Shown: positions 1-9,003, numbered from the stretch's first letter. The stretch is DNA of 64,000 bases from Nitratireductor alexandrii (GCF_004000215.1 NZ_RBVY01000001.1:1-64000); one strand, 5' to 3'. The notes: generated by a model from the letters alone, not told the origin. A program made the numbers and translations.

Positions 1-1
1 G

Positions 2-1348
2 CCGCGCCGGGCGGTCGAGCCGCCTCCGGCGCCCAAGCCGGCCGCGCGCCAGGAGCGCGAGCACACGGAAAACTATTATGACACCAAGAGCCAGGTTTTT
101 TCCGCGCTCATCGACACGATCGACCTGTCGCAGCTCGCTAAGCTCGAACCGGAGACGGCGCGCGAGGAAATCCGCGATATCGTCAACGACATCATCGCGA
201 TCAAGAATTTTGCGATGTCGATCTCCGAGCAGGAGGAACTGCTCGAGGATATCTGCAACGACGTTCTGGGCTATGGGCCGCTGGAGCCGTTGCTGGCGCG
301 CGACGAAATTGCCGACATCATGGTCAACGGCGCCAAGCACGTTTATATCGAGGTCGAAGGCAAGGTCGAGCAGACCAAGGTCCGCTTCCGCGACAATCAG
401 CAACTCCTCAATATCTGCCAGCGCATCGTCAGCCAGGTCGGCCGGCGCGTCGACGAATCGAGCCCGATCTGCGATGCGCGCCTGCCCGACGGCAGCCGCG
501 TCAACGTCATCGCGCCGCCGCTCGCCATCGACGGAACGGCGCTGACCATCCGCAAATTCAAGAAGGACAAGCTGACGCTCGATCAGCTGGTGAAATTCGG
601 CGCCATCTCGCAGGAAGGCGCCGATGTCCTGAAAATCATCGGCCGCGTGCGCTGCAACGTCATCATCTCCGGCGGGACGGGCTCGGGTAAGACGACCCTG
701 CTCAACTGCCTGACCAACTATATCGACCGCGACGAGCGCATCATCACCTGCGAGGATTCCGCCGAACTCCAGCTGCAGCAGCCGCACGTCGTGCGCCTGG
801 AGACGCGGCCGCCCAATCTCGAGGGGGAGGGCGAAATCACCATGCGCGAGCTGGTCAAGAACTGCCTGCGTATGCGCCCCGAACGCATCATCGTGGGCGA
901 GGTCCGCGGGTCCGAGGTGTTCGACCTGCTGCAGGCGATGAACACCGGCCATGACGGATCGATGGGCACCATTCACTCCAATTCGCCGCGCGAATGTCTC
1001 AACCGTATCGAATCGATGATCGCCATGGGAGGGTTTTCGCTGCCCCAGCGCACGGTACGCGAGATCATCGTCGGCTCCGTCGACGTCATCATCCAGGCCG
1101 CCCGTCTGCGCGACGGTTCGCGCCGCATCACCCACATCACCGAGGTGATCGGCATGGAGGGCGACGTCATCGTGACGCAGGACCTGGTGCTCTACAACAT
1201 CAGCGGCGAAGACCAGAACGGGCGCATCGTCGGCAATCACACCTCGACCGGCGTCGGTCGGCCGAATTTCTGGGATCGGGCCCGCTACTACGGCGAGGAA
1301 GCGCGGCTGGCCAACGCGCTGGAAGCCATGGAAAAGCAGGTCGGCTGA
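2..1348 (+). CDS. cpaF: Tad pilus assembly ATPase CpaF/TadA (5' end outside window)
   Basis: Hexameric cytoplasmic ATPase that powers assembly of Flp-type tight-adherence pili. The reading frame is open from base 2, so the true start lies upstream; 448 residues are visible. The visible start is a proline-rich linker, followed by the N-terminal domain of the secretion-ATPase family. The Walker A motif GGTGSGKTT is encoded at about 671-697, and a Walker B/His-box region ([11 protein letters not shown]) lies some 75 residues later. The internal ATG at 215 is not the start, because conserved sequence continues upstream of it. tadB follows after 26 bases on the same strand, as in tad operons. Family assignment is firm. 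Whether pili are made here cannot be judged, since the pilin and secretin genes are outside the window. Confidence 0.95.
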   Translation, partial: PRRAVEPPPAPKPAARQEREHTENYYDTKSQVFSALIDTIDLSQLAKLEPETAREEIRDIVNDIIAIKNFAMSISEQEELLEDICNDVLGYGPLEPLLARDEIADIMVNGAKHVYIEVEGKVEQTKVRFRDNQQLLNICQRIVSQVGRRVDESSPICDARLPDGSRVNVIAPPLAIDGTALTIRKFKKDKLTLDQLVKFGAISQEGADVLKIIGRVRCNVIISGGTGSGKTTLLNCLTNYIDRDERIITCEDSAELQLQQPHVVRLETRPPNLEGEGEITMRELVKNCLRMRPERIIVGEVRGSEVFDLLQAMNTGHDGSMGTIHSNSPRECLNRIESMIAMGGFSLPQRTVREIIVGSVDVIIQAARLRDGSRRITHITEVIGMEGDVIVTQDLVLYNISGEDQNGRIVGNHTSTGVGRPNFWDRARYYGEEARLANALEAMEKQVG

Positions 1349-1374
1349 CGTGAACGCGGTGAGGAAATAGGCCG

Positions 1375-2388
1375 ATGTTCGGACTTGATACGACCGTTCT
1401 GGCGGTGATCCTGCTCGCCGGCCTCAGCGCCGGCGCGGTCGCCTATGCGTTCATGTTCAACACCATCGCCAACGAACGCAAGGCAGGGCGGCGGCTGGAA
1501 ACGATCAAGAAGGCGGAGACCGACCGCAATGTGGTCAAGGCCTCGCGTGATCGTATGGCCGAAGCGGCCAAGCGGCGCAAATCGGTCCAGGATTCGCTCA
1601 AGGATCTGGACGAGAAGCAGCGGGCGAAGGACACCCGCACGCGCAAGCCGCCGCTGAAGGGCCAGATCAAGCAGGCCGGCCTCAATATGCCGGTGCAGCG
1701 GTTTTACGTCATCTCGGCCTTTAGCGGCCTGTTCTTCGCGATCGTGGCGTTTTTCGCCGGCGCGCCACTGTGGGCGGTCCCCGGGGCGCTGCTTGCCGGC
1801 GCCATCGGCGTGCCCCGCTGGGGACTGGCCTATTTGCGCGCGCGACGGGTCAAGGCCTTTCTCGAGGAGCTGCCCAATGCGCTCGACATCATCGTACGCT
1901 CGGTGAAATCCGGTCTGCCGATCAACGATGGCGTGCGGTTGATCGCAAACGAGTCACAGGAGCCGGTGCGCGGCGAATTCCGTCGCGTCGTCGAGGCCCA
2001 GCAAATGGGTCTTTCGCTGCCCGAGGCGACGCTGCGCATGGCCGAAACCATGCCGTGCCCGGAGGCCGGCTTCTTCGGCATCGTCATCCAGATCCAGAGC
2101 CAGGCCGGCGGCAATCTGTCCGAAGCGCTGGGCAATCTCTCGCGGGTCCTGCGCGACCGCAAGCGGATGCGGGCGAAGGTCTCGGCCCTGTCGATGGAGG
2201 CCAAGGCTTCGGCGGCCATTATCGGCGCGCTGCCCTTCATCGTGGCTTTCCTCGTCTATCTGACCAGCCCGAATTACATCATGCCGCTCTTCACCACCTC
2301 GACCGGACACATGGTGCTCGGCGTATCGCTGCTGTGGATGTCGGTCGGGATCTTCGTGATGAAGAAGATGATGAATTTCGACATTTGA
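1375..2388 (+). CDS. tadB: Tad pilus inner-membrane platform protein TadB (CpaG)
   Basis: 337 residues. Inner-membrane platform protein of the Tad machine, partner of TadC and of the ATPase encoded just upstream. An N-terminal membrane helix lies at about residues 5-25. A charged coiled-coil-like stretch rich in Lys, Arg and Glu follows (about 35-90), then a hydrophobic block at about 107-140. A T2SSF domain starts near ELPNALDIIVRSVKSG and contains the typical SGLPI turn. Two more membrane segments close the protein. The ATG is preceded by GAGGAAATAGGCCG, an acceptable ribosome site. It sits between cpaF and tadC with short gaps, implying one operon. Confidence 0.93.
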   Translation: MFGLDTTVLAVILLAGLSAGAVAYAFMFNTIANERKAGRRLETIKKAETDRNVVKASRDRMAEAAKRRKSVQDSLKDLDEKQRAKDTRTRKPPLKGQIKQAGLNMPVQRFYVISAFSGLFFAIVAFFAGAPLWAVPGALLAGAIGVPRWGLAYLRARRVKAFLEELPNALDIIVRSVKSGLPINDGVRLIANESQEPVRGEFRRVVEAQQMGLSLPEATLRMAETMPCPEAGFFGIVIQIQSQAGGNLSEALGNLSRVLRDRKRMRAKVSALSMEAKASAAIIGALPFIVAFLVYLTSPNYIMPLFTTSTGHMVLGVSLLWMSVGIFVMKKMMNFDI

Positions 2389-2416
2389 AGACGGCGCATT
2401 TCGAAAAGGCCGACCC

Positions 2417-3436
2417 ATGACCGACCAGATCGTCAACGCGATATTCGAACCGGCCTTCCTCGTCGGGCTGCTGGTTGCGGTTGCCGTCTTCGCGACCGTG
2501 TTCACGGCCATGCCGGCGCTGGGTGGGAGCGAGCTCAAAACGCGCATGAAGACGGTCGCGCTGGAGCGCGACGAATTGCGGGCCAAGCAGCGCGCGCGTC
2601 TCGCCGCCGAGGCGGACCGGCGCCGCAAGGGCTTGCGCGAGGAACAGTCGCGCGGCATGCGCGATATTGTCGAGCGGCTCGATTTGAAGCGGGCCCTGGT
2701 CGATCAGGCGACCCTGTCGAAGCTGCGCATGGCCGGGTTTCGCGGCGAAAATCCGCTGACGCGCTTCCTGTTTTTTCGGCTGGTTTTGCCCGTGGTCGGG
2801 CTGGTGCTCGGCGGCTTGTATATCTTCGTGCTCGGCGGCATGGCCGACCAGCCGATGCTGGTCAAGGTGTTCATCGTCATCGCCGCCGCCTACGCCGGCT
2901 TCTACGCCCCGATCATCTATGTCAACAACCGCGCCACCAAGCGCAAGCAGTCGATCCAGAAAGCATGGCCCGACGCGCTCGACCTGATGCTGATCTGTGT
3001 GGAATCGGGCATGTCGATCGAGGCGGCCTTCCGGCGCGTGGCCGAGGAAATCGGTGTGCAGTCCGTCGAGCTCGCCGAGGAGTTCGTGCTCACCAATGCC
3101 GAGCTGTCCTTCCTGCAAGAGCGCCGTCAGGCCTACGAAAACCTCGCCGGCCGCACCGGGCTCGAGGCGGTCAAGAGCGTCAGCCAGGCTCTGATCCAGG
3201 CCGAACGCTACGGCACGCCGGTTGCTCACGCGCTCAGGGTTCTGGCCCAGGAAAGCCGAGAGATGCGCATGAACGCGGCCGAAAAGAAGGCGGCCGCGCT
3301 GCCGCCCAAGCTCACCGTGCCGATGATCCTGTTCTTTCTGCCGGTCCTGTTCGCCGTCATCCTCGGCCCCGCCATCATGCAGTTCTCCGAACAGGGCGTA
3401 TTCGGCGACAAGAAGCAATCGTCCAGCGACCGATAG
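2417..3436 (+). CDS. tadC: Tad pilus inner-membrane platform protein TadC (CpaH)
   Basis: 339 residues, paralogous in layout to TadB. It has an N-terminal membrane helix (about 10-30), a long charged cytoplasmic stretch, a hydrophobic pair near residues 115-170 and a T2SSF domain beginning around KAWPDALDLMLICVESGMSI. A final hydrophobic segment (MILFFLPVLFAVILGPAIM) precedes a short polar tail. With TadB it forms the membrane platform of the Flp pilus. It is the last gene of the visible operon; a strong hairpin terminator follows 32 bases after the stop. Confidence 0.93.
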   Translation: MTDQIVNAIFEPAFLVGLLVAVAVFATVFTAMPALGGSELKTRMKTVALERDELRAKQRARLAAEADRRRKGLREEQSRGMRDIVERLDLKRALVDQATLSKLRMAGFRGENPLTRFLFFRLVLPVVGLVLGGLYIFVLGGMADQPMLVKVFIVIAAAYAGFYAPIIYVNNRATKRKQSIQKAWPDALDLMLICVESGMSIEAAFRRVAEEIGVQSVELAEEFVLTNAELSFLQERRQAYENLAGRTGLEAVKSVSQALIQAERYGTPVAHALRVLAQESREMRMNAAEKKAAALPPKLTVPMILFFLPVLFAVILGPAIMQFSEQGVFGDKKQSSSDR

Positions 3437-3467
3437 CGCCGCGCGGTCCCGGCCTCTTTACAAAGCA

Positions 3468-3505
3468 GCAAAACGCCCCGGCGACAATCGCGCGGGGCGT
3501 TTTGC
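3468..3505. terminator. Bidirectional intrinsic terminator
   Basis: A 13-bp perfect inverted repeat, GCAAAACGCCCCG / CGGGGCGTTTTGC, with a 12-base loop. The GC-rich core is flanked by A4 on the left and T4 on the right, so it can terminate transcripts from either side. It lies between tadC (rightward) and the small secreted-protein gene (leftward), which converge here. Confidence 0.88.
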
Positions 3506-3526
3506 ATGGTGCTTGCGGGCGGCGGT

Positions 3527-3988
3527 TCAGCGGTCGACGGCGATATAGCCCATATGGGTTCCCATGCCGCGATTGGTGCGCCGCAGCACCGGGGCCTCGC
3601 GATAGTTGGGGCGTGCGCGCACCGGCTTGGGCGGCTTGGCGGGGCTGTCCTTGATGCCCCACATCTTCTTGAAACCCTTCCAGGATTTTTTGGACATGTC
3701 GCCCGGCCGGTAGTCGCTGTCGACGCCGAAGCACCGGGCGATGCAGGTCACCACCGTGGTGGACACCTCGCCGACGGCGGTGCCGATCGCCAGGCCGACC
3801 GAGGAGATGATCTTGGCGCGGGTGCGTGCCGGGGTGCCGATCGCCTTGAGTTCCCGACCCAGTTTCTCGGTGCCGGTCTCGCGCTGGAGATTGGCGCCGT
3901 CCCGCGCCGCGGCGGGGCCTGTCATCGCGGCGCCGATGCCGACCGCAAGCGCGGCAGCGAGGAGAATGGAGAGCAGTTTTGCGAACAT
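3527..3988 (-). CDS. Small secreted protein of unknown function
   Basis: 153 residues, not recognised. An N-terminal signal peptide is clear (Lys-4, a hydrophobic run to about residue 20, and an Ala-Ala-Ala-Arg region near residue 28). The mature part is basic. It holds a stretch with two cysteines (VVTCIARCFGVD) and a proline/basic tail with Trp-Lys repeats. The start is supported by AGGGA about eight bases upstream of the ATG. It lies between tadC and the TadD-like gene, but on the opposite strand to cpaF-tadBC, so a role in pilus assembly is only a guess. Confidence 0.7.
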   Translation of the reverse strand: MFAKLLSILLAAALAVGIGAAMTGPAAARDGANLQRETGTEKLGRELKAIGTPARTRAKIISSVGLAIGTAVGEVSTTVVTCIARCFGVDSDYRPGDMSKKSWKGFKKMWGIKDSPAKPPKPVRARPNYREAPVLRRTNRGMGTHMGYIAVDR

Positions 3989-4161
3989 TTTTTGGTCCCT
4001 TCCTTTTGAACTGCGAACAAGCGTTGCGTTAACTTGGTCGCGGGAAGGGACGAAAAGGTTCGAAACTTTTTTCAGGGCCGGTCTGGCGGCCGAAAAGCTG
4101 GTTGTCGGCGGCGCGTTTGCCGCGCGCCGGTGGTCAGGCGGCTAAGGCTGGGCGAAGGGGT

Positions 4162-4977
4162 CTAGTTGGTCGCCTTCTTGTCTTCCTTCTTGATTTCGTT
4201 CCAGGCGTTCTGCTGGGCAAGCATCGAGCGCAGATAGGCGACGTTGGCTTCCGCCTGCTTGGGCGACAATTCCTGGCGCGCCAGTTTCTCGGCCTCGCCG
4301 AACCGGCCTTGCAGGCCGACCACCAGGGCCAGGTTCTGCCGCACCCGGCTGTCGGCGCCGGATGCCGCGACGGCCTGGCGCAAATAGGTTTCGGCCGTTC
4401 TCAGGTCGCCTTCCAACACATAGGACATGCCCAGATTGGACAGGATCGACGGCTCGTCGGGTTTCAGGTCTAGCGCCTTGCGGTAGAGCGTGCGCGCTTG
4501 CGCGGAATTGCCGAGCTGGTCGAGGATCGCCGCTTCGGCCGAAAACAGTTTCCAGTCCGGATATTCCGGCGTCTGCGCGCGGCGGATCGCATCGAGCGCG
4601 GTCTCGAATTCGCCGGCCGCCGCCAGGGCCTTGCCGTAGGCGGCAAGCACCGAGCGGTCCTTGGGGTGTGCGATCGCCAGCTTGCGCATCACCGCCAGCG
4701 ACTGGTCCGTCTTGCCGGTCATCTGCAGCACGTTGGCATAGCGTATCGCCACGCGCTTGTCGGTGGGTGCCTTGGTGAAGGCGCGGCCCAGCGAAACCGC
4801 GGCTTGCTGCAATTCCTGCGGGGACATCTGCTCGACGGGGCGCGAATTGCCGCGGTCGATCGAGCCGGTCGTCAGGCGCGAATTGGCGCAGCCCGCGACA
4901 CTGGCGGCCAACGCAATGGCGAGAGCGGCGCGGCGCCAGCGCCTTGCGGTTGCGTTCGCGTCGCGATTGGTCAACAT
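4162..4977 (-). CDS. tadD: TadD-like tetratricopeptide lipoprotein
   Basis: 271 residues from the chosen start. The lipobox AASVAGC places the lipidated cysteine at residue 30, so this is an exported lipoprotein. The mature protein has at least four TPR-like helical pairs (for example YRKALDLKPDEPSILSNLG and LRQAVAASGADSRVRQNLA). In Tad systems TadD is a periplasmic TPR lipoprotein needed for secretin and pilus assembly. An upstream in-frame ATG at 5004 exists, but GGAGA lies about eight bases before the ATG at 4977, and the shorter form gives a proper signal peptide. It is read leftward, away from the aminopeptidase gene. Confidence 0.8.
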   Translation of the reverse strand: MLTNRDANATARRWRRAALAIALAASVAGCANSRLTTGSIDRGNSRPVEQMSPQELQQAAVSLGRAFTKAPTDKRVAIRYANVLQMTGKTDQSLAVMRKLAIAHPKDRSVLAAYGKALAAAGEFETALDAIRRAQTPEYPDWKLFSAEAAILDQLGNSAQARTLYRKALDLKPDEPSILSNLGMSYVLEGDLRTAETYLRQAVAASGADSRVRQNLALVVGLQGRFGEAEKLARQELSPKQAEANVAYLRSMLAQQNAWNEIKKEDKKATN

Positions 4978-5044
4978 GCGCTCGTCTCCGCTTCGCTGCA
5001 TCATGGGTTTGATGGTGCGGCCATCTGGAGGCAGAAATATTCCG

Positions 5045-5065
5045 TTAACCCTAACGGTTGGTTAA
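5045..5065. promoter_or_regulatory. Inverted repeat TTAACC-N9-GGTTAA, candidate operator
   Basis: A perfect 6+6 dyad with a 9-base spacer, in the 120-base gap between the divergent TadD-like lipoprotein and aminopeptidase genes. The spacing does not fit the classical CtrA site (TTAA-N7-TTAA). No regulator can be named. Confidence 0.3.
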
Positions 5066-5097
5066 GGACGCCAGCCTCCCGTAAGGATAAGTGCCCG

Positions 5098-6474
5098 ATG
5101 CCCGTCGAACTGATCGCCGAAAAACCCGCTACCGCCCGACCGGTCCATCTCGTCACCAAGGCCGGGCTCGACGCGGCCGGGCTCGACGCGGCCGCGCGCG
5201 CCTGGGCCGGAGCGAACGGGTTTTCCGGCAAGGTTGGCGAATTGCTGTGCTACCCCGACGAGACCGGGCGCCTCGCCGGCGCGCTTTTAGGGTGGTCCGC
5301 GACGCGGGAGGGGTTTTCGCCGCTCGCCACCGGAAGGCTGGCGCGACACTTGCCGCCGGGCGACTGGTTTTTCGCCGGTTCGCTGGACGAGCCGGACAAT
5401 GCCGCGCTCGGCCTTTTGCTCGGCGGCTATCGCTTCACCCGCTACGGCAAGAAGCAGGGCGACGATTTGCGCTTCGTCGCGCCGCAAGACGTCGATGTCG
5501 ACCGTCTTGAGCGTATTGCCGCCGGTGTGTTCATGGCCCGCGACCTGGTCAATACCCCGACCAACGATCTCGGCCCCGATGCGCTCGAGCAGGCGGTGCG
5601 CGGTCTCGCCGCCCGGCACGGCGCTGCCGTGTCGGTGATCGCTGGCGAGGCGCTGCTTGAACGGAATTTTCCGATGATCCACGCCGTCGGTCGCGCGGCC
5701 GCCCAGGCGCCGCGGCTGATCGATCTCGTTTGGGGACCGCAGGATGCGCCGCGCGTTACCCTGGTCGGCAAGGGGGTCTGCTTCGACACCGGTGGGCTCG
5801 ACATCAAGCCGGCAAGCGGCATGCGCCTGATGAAAAAGGACATGGGCGGGGCGGCCAATGTGCTCGGCCTCGCTTCGATGATCATGGCGGCGGGCCTGAA
5901 GCTGCGCCTACGCGTTTTGGTGCCGGCGGTCGAGAATGCGATTGCCGGCGACGCCTTCCGCCCCGGCGACGTTTTGAAAAGCCGCAAGGGACCGACGGTG
6001 GAGATCGGCAATACCGACGCCGAAGGCCGCCTGGTGCTCGCCGACGCGCTGGCGCTGGCCGACGAGGAGGCGCCGCAGCTTTTGATCGACATGGCGACCC
6101 TGACCGGAGCGGCGCGCGTCGCTCTTGGGCCGGACCTGCCGCCCTTCTACACCGACGACGACGCCTTCGCCGTCGCGCTGGCCGCCGAGGCCGGGCGTGT
6201 CTGCGATCCGGTGTGGCGCATGCCGCTGTGGGCGCCTTACGATGCTGGACTTTCCTCCAAGGTCGCCGACGTCAACAACGTCACCACCGACGGCTTTGCC
6301 GGCTCGATCACCGCCGCGCTTTTTTTGAAGCGGTTCGTCGAACGTGCTGCCACGTGGGCGCATTTCGACATTTTCGCCTGGAGCCCGACCGACCGGCCGC
6401 ATGGCGTGGCCGGCGGCGAGGCGCAGGCGATCCGCGCGCTTGAGAGCCTGTTGGCGGCGCGCTATCCGGCGTGA
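5098..6474 (+). CDS. Leucyl aminopeptidase family protein (M17)
   Basis: 458 residues. Dinuclear-metal aminopeptidase that removes N-terminal residues from peptides in the cytoplasm. The catalytic C-terminal domain holds the metal/catalytic segment GKGVCFDTGGLDIKP at about residue 224, MKKDMGGAA just after it, and the M17 signature NTDAEGRL at about 305-312. The N-terminal domain is divergent, as in the shorter alphaproteobacterial members. An open frame extends upstream to about 4498, but that part is antisense to the lipoprotein gene. The start at 5098 has AAGGAT about ten bases upstream and lies outside that gene. A MarR gene and an NlpC/P60 gene follow. Confidence 0.92.
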   Translation: MPVELIAEKPATARPVHLVTKAGLDAAGLDAAARAWAGANGFSGKVGELLCYPDETGRLAGALLGWSATREGFSPLATGRLARHLPPGDWFFAGSLDEPDNAALGLLLGGYRFTRYGKKQGDDLRFVAPQDVDVDRLERIAAGVFMARDLVNTPTNDLGPDALEQAVRGLAARHGAAVSVIAGEALLERNFPMIHAVGRAAAQAPRLIDLVWGPQDAPRVTLVGKGVCFDTGGLDIKPASGMRLMKKDMGGAANVLGLASMIMAAGLKLRLRVLVPAVENAIAGDAFRPGDVLKSRKGPTVEIGNTDAEGRLVLADALALADEEAPQLLIDMATLTGAARVALGPDLPPFYTDDDAFAVALAAEAGRVCDPVWRMPLWAPYDAGLSSKVADVNNVTTDGFAGSITAALFLKRFVERAATWAHFDIFAWSPTDRPHGVAGGEAQAIRALESLLAARYPA

Positions 6475-6547
6475 CTGGCTTGCCTCGGGCAACATTTCGG
6501 GGTTGAATGAAACGGACCCGAAACAAGCCTTGTGAATCAAGGAAGAC

Positions 6548-6898
6548 ATGTCCGTATCCTTGCGTCCGAGCCAGGCATTGAGGCTGTGGCAGCACGTATC
6601 GCTGGCCGAGGTGCTGGACGATCGGCCGGATCTGAGCATGCGCCAGACCGCCATTCTCTTGACGATCTATCTCGATCCGCCGCCACATACCGTGCGCGGG
6701 CTTGCCGCTAGACTTGCCGTGACCAAGCCGGTCATCACGCGTGCACTCGACACCATGGGCGCGCTCGGCCTCGTCAGCCGGCACCGTGACGACAACGACA
6801 AGCGCAATGTGCTGATCAAGCGTACGGTCAAGGGCGCGCTCTATGTCGAGCGCCTCGGCGACGTGATCATCGAACAGGGACGGGAGTTGCCGCTGTGA
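6548..6898 (+). CDS. MarR-family transcriptional regulator
   Basis: 116 residues, at the short end for MarR. It contains a winged helix-turn-helix, with the recognition region at about residues 55-80 (LAARLAVTKPVITRALDTM) and the wing sequence SRHRDDNDKRNVLI. Its stop overlaps the GTG start of the NlpC/P60 gene (GTGA), so the two are translationally coupled. The ligand is unknown. It could control the coupled hydrolase or the upstream aminopeptidase. Confidence 0.87.
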   Translation: MSVSLRPSQALRLWQHVSLAEVLDDRPDLSMRQTAILLTIYLDPPPHTVRGLAARLAVTKPVITRALDTMGALGLVSRHRDDNDKRNVLIKRTVKGALYVERLGDVIIEQGRELPL

Positions 6899-7752
6899 CG
6901 GTTCTGGATCGCAGGCTTCACGCCTATCGCGAGGATCTCGCCGACACGCGTTTGCAAGGCCGGGTCGCCGCGCCGCGCTTCGTGTCGCCGCGTGCCAGGC
7001 GGATCGCGAGCCCTGTTGTTGACTTGCTGGTCGGGCCCGATCGCGCTTCGGGCGTCAATTCCCAGTTGCTGCGCGGCGCCGACGTCGACCTGTTCGACGA
7101 ACGCGACGGGCTCGCCTGGGTCCAGGCGCGTGAGGACAGTTATGTCGGTTATGTCGAAGCCGCCTCTCTGGCCGAACCCGGTACTGCAGCGACCCATGTC
7201 GTGATCGTGCCGCGCACCTTCGTCTATGGCGTGCCCGACATGAAATCACCGCGCATCGCCGCGCTGTCGATCGGCACCCGGCTTGCCGTGACCGGCACGG
7301 CCGAAACCCGCGGCAGCCGTTTCGCGATTACCGCTGACGGCGAAGCCGTGTTTGCCGATCACCTGCGGCCCGTCGGCTGGGTTGCGCCGGACTATGTCGC
7401 CGTCGCCGAGCAGTTCGAGCATGCGCCCTATCTGTGGGGCGGCACGTCCGGTTTCGGTCTCGATTGCTCCGGCCTGGTCCAACTCGCCATGAGGATGGCC
7501 GGCACGGTCGTGCTGCGCGATTCCGACATGCAGGAAGCGATCGGCGCGCCGCTCGATCCGGGGCCGGAGTTCCAGGCCGTGCGCCGGGGCGATCTGGTGT
7601 TTTGGAAGGGCCATGTCGCGATCGTCACCGCGCCCGGCGAGGTCATTCATGCCAACGGCAATACGATGACGGTCGCGCGCGAGCCGCTTGCAGCGGCCAT
7701 TGCCCGGATCGCGCGGCTGTTCGGCGCGCCGACCGTTCTGCGGCGGCCCTGA
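6895..7752 (+). CDS. NlpC/P60-family peptidoglycan hydrolase with SH3-like domain
   Basis: 285 residues, GTG start overlapping the MarR stop. Residues about 30-170 resemble bacterial SH3-like wall-binding domains (two repeats including ASGVNSQLLRGADVDLFDE and MKSPRIAALSIGTRLAVTG). The C-terminal NlpC/P60 domain has catalytic Cys191 in GLDCSGLV, His240 in KGHVAIV and His252 in VIHANGN, the expected Cys-His-His set. Such enzymes cut peptide stems of peptidoglycan or murein fragments. No signal peptide is visible. A cytoplasmic role in recycling muropeptides with the adjacent aminopeptidase is therefore plausible but inferred. Confidence 0.9.
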   Translation: MTVLDRRLHAYREDLADTRLQGRVAAPRFVSPRARRIASPVVDLLVGPDRASGVNSQLLRGADVDLFDERDGLAWVQAREDSYVGYVEAASLAEPGTAATHVVIVPRTFVYGVPDMKSPRIAALSIGTRLAVTGTAETRGSRFAITADGEAVFADHLRPVGWVAPDYVAVAEQFEHAPYLWGGTSGFGLDCSGLVQLAMRMAGTVVLRDSDMQEAIGAPLDPGPEFQAVRRGDLVFWKGHVAIVTAPGEVIHANGNTMTVAREPLAAAIARIARLFGAPTVLRRP

Positions 7753-7779
7753 GCGTGATTTTTCCGTGCGGGCGCGCCG

Positions 7780-7917
7780 TCAGCGTCCCCGGTCCGGTGT
7801 CTGTTCGCCAATAACGAACGGCGAGGGCGCCCGCGTCGCGACGCCAAGCTGAACGAAAAACGCCGCGAGCGCGACGGCAACCAGGGCGAGCCTGGCATAG
7901 TGAGCGATGCCGGCCAT
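7780..7917 (-). CDS. Small single-pass membrane protein, unknown
   Basis: 45 residues. One hydrophobic helix (about residues 8-27) is followed by a short polar tail. The ATG at 7917 is preceded by GGAGAAGAGATC, a good ribosome site, which is the main reason for calling it. It converges on the NlpC/P60 gene and lies downstream of the GhrA-like gene's stop on the same strand. No family is recognised. Confidence 0.5.
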   Translation of the reverse strand: MAGIAHYARLALVAVALAAFFVQLGVATRAPSPFVIGEQTPDRGR

Positions 7918-8026
7918 GATCTCTTCTCCGGTCCCGTGTCCTCTGCCGCTTGGTCGCGGCGATGCCGGAGAAGGTTCAAATCGGTTGTTGTTATTGGAAA
8001 CCGGTGGCACCAGGCCCGGCGCGGGA

Positions 8027-8977
8027 TCAATAGCCGGCCTTGCGATCGACGAGATTGCGCAGGGGCTCGCTCCGGTCGCAGGCATCCATCTGTTCCAGCA
8101 TAAAGGTCGCCAGATGGTCGGGATCGGAGGCCGCGGCCGCATGCGGGGTGACGAACACGCGCTCGTGCGTCCACAACCGGCTCGTTTCCGGCAGCGGTTC
8201 GCTCTCGAACACGTCGAGGCTCGCTTCCTTCAGCACGCCGTCGTCGAGGGCGCGCAGGATGTCGGCGCTGTTTTGCAGAAGCCCGCGCCCGGCATTGATC
8301 AGTACGGCCCCGCCGAGCGCGTTGTCGCGCCGCAGCTTCGACAACAGCACGTGGTCGACTATGCCCGTCGTTGCCGGCGTCAGCGGCAAAAGCACGACCA
8401 GAATGTCCGTTGCGCCCAGAAAGGCGTCGAGACCCGCCGAGCCGCCATAGACGTCGACGCCCTCCACCGGGGCGCCGCTCCGGCTCCAGCCATTGACGCG
8501 GAAGCCGAGCGTAAGCAGCGCCCGGGCAGCCGCGCGACCGAGTTCGCCCATCCCCATAATGCCGACCGAAACCCTGTTCGCCGCCGGCTGCGGCGGCTCG
8601 ATCCAGGCCTTGCGCCTTTGCTGCGCGCGGTAGAGAAAGCCCTGGCGGTGATGGTCGAGCACGCGCCACACCACGTATTCTGTCATATATTGCGTCAGGT
8701 TGTCGGCCACCACGCGCACGATCGGCACGTCCGGCAGATCCGGATCGGCGAACAAATGGTCGACCCCGGCGCCGCCCGAGAAAACCGCCTTGAGATTGGG
8801 CAGGCCGACGAGCAGCCCGGGGTGCCGGTTCCACACCACGGCATAGTGGATCGACGTGTCGACCGGACGTTCGCGGTCCAGCACCACCTCGCGGCCCGCC
8901 GACAGCCTCTTGCGCCAGTGCTGCGGGTCGAACCCGGCGACGGACAGGAGAACGCGGCCTTTGACGGGAGCTTGCAT
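8027..8977 (-). CDS. ghrA: D-2-hydroxyacid dehydrogenase, GhrA-like (glyoxylate/hydroxypyruvate reductase A)
   Basis: 316 residues. NAD(P)H-dependent reductase of the D-2-hydroxyacid dehydrogenase family. The Rossmann segment is GIMGMGELGRAAARALL. The active-site set is Arg in LINAGRG, Glu in DVFESEPLP and His in VTPHAAAA. Sequence landmarks (FSGGAGVDHL, MTEYVVWRVLDHHR) match the GhrA subgroup, which reduces glyoxylate and hydroxypyruvate. It is the last gene of the leftward peptide-transporter run, 26 bases after yejF, so it is probably cotranscribed. A much longer frame through this gene is not real: the upstream part is antisense or out of frame to yejF. Confidence 0.85.
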   Translation of the reverse strand: MQAPVKGRVLLSVAGFDPQHWRKRLSAGREVVLDRERPVDTSIHYAVVWNRHPGLLVGLPNLKAVFSGGAGVDHLFADPDLPDVPIVRVVADNLTQYMTEYVVWRVLDHHRQGFLYRAQQRRKAWIEPPQPAANRVSVGIMGMGELGRAAARALLTLGFRVNGWSRSGAPVEGVDVYGGSAGLDAFLGATDILVVLLPLTPATTGIVDHVLLSKLRRDNALGGAVLINAGRGLLQNSADILRALDDGVLKEASLDVFESEPLPETSRLWTHERVFVTPHAAAASDPDHLATFMLEQMDACDRSEPLRNLVDRKAGY

Positions 8978-9003
8978 AGTGTGTGCGGTCTTGCGCCTGA
9001 AAA

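Noticed and set aside
4498-5097. Upstream extension of the aminopeptidase frame
   Set aside because: It is antisense to the TPR lipoprotein gene, and the 5098 start has its own ribosome site and lies just before family sequence.
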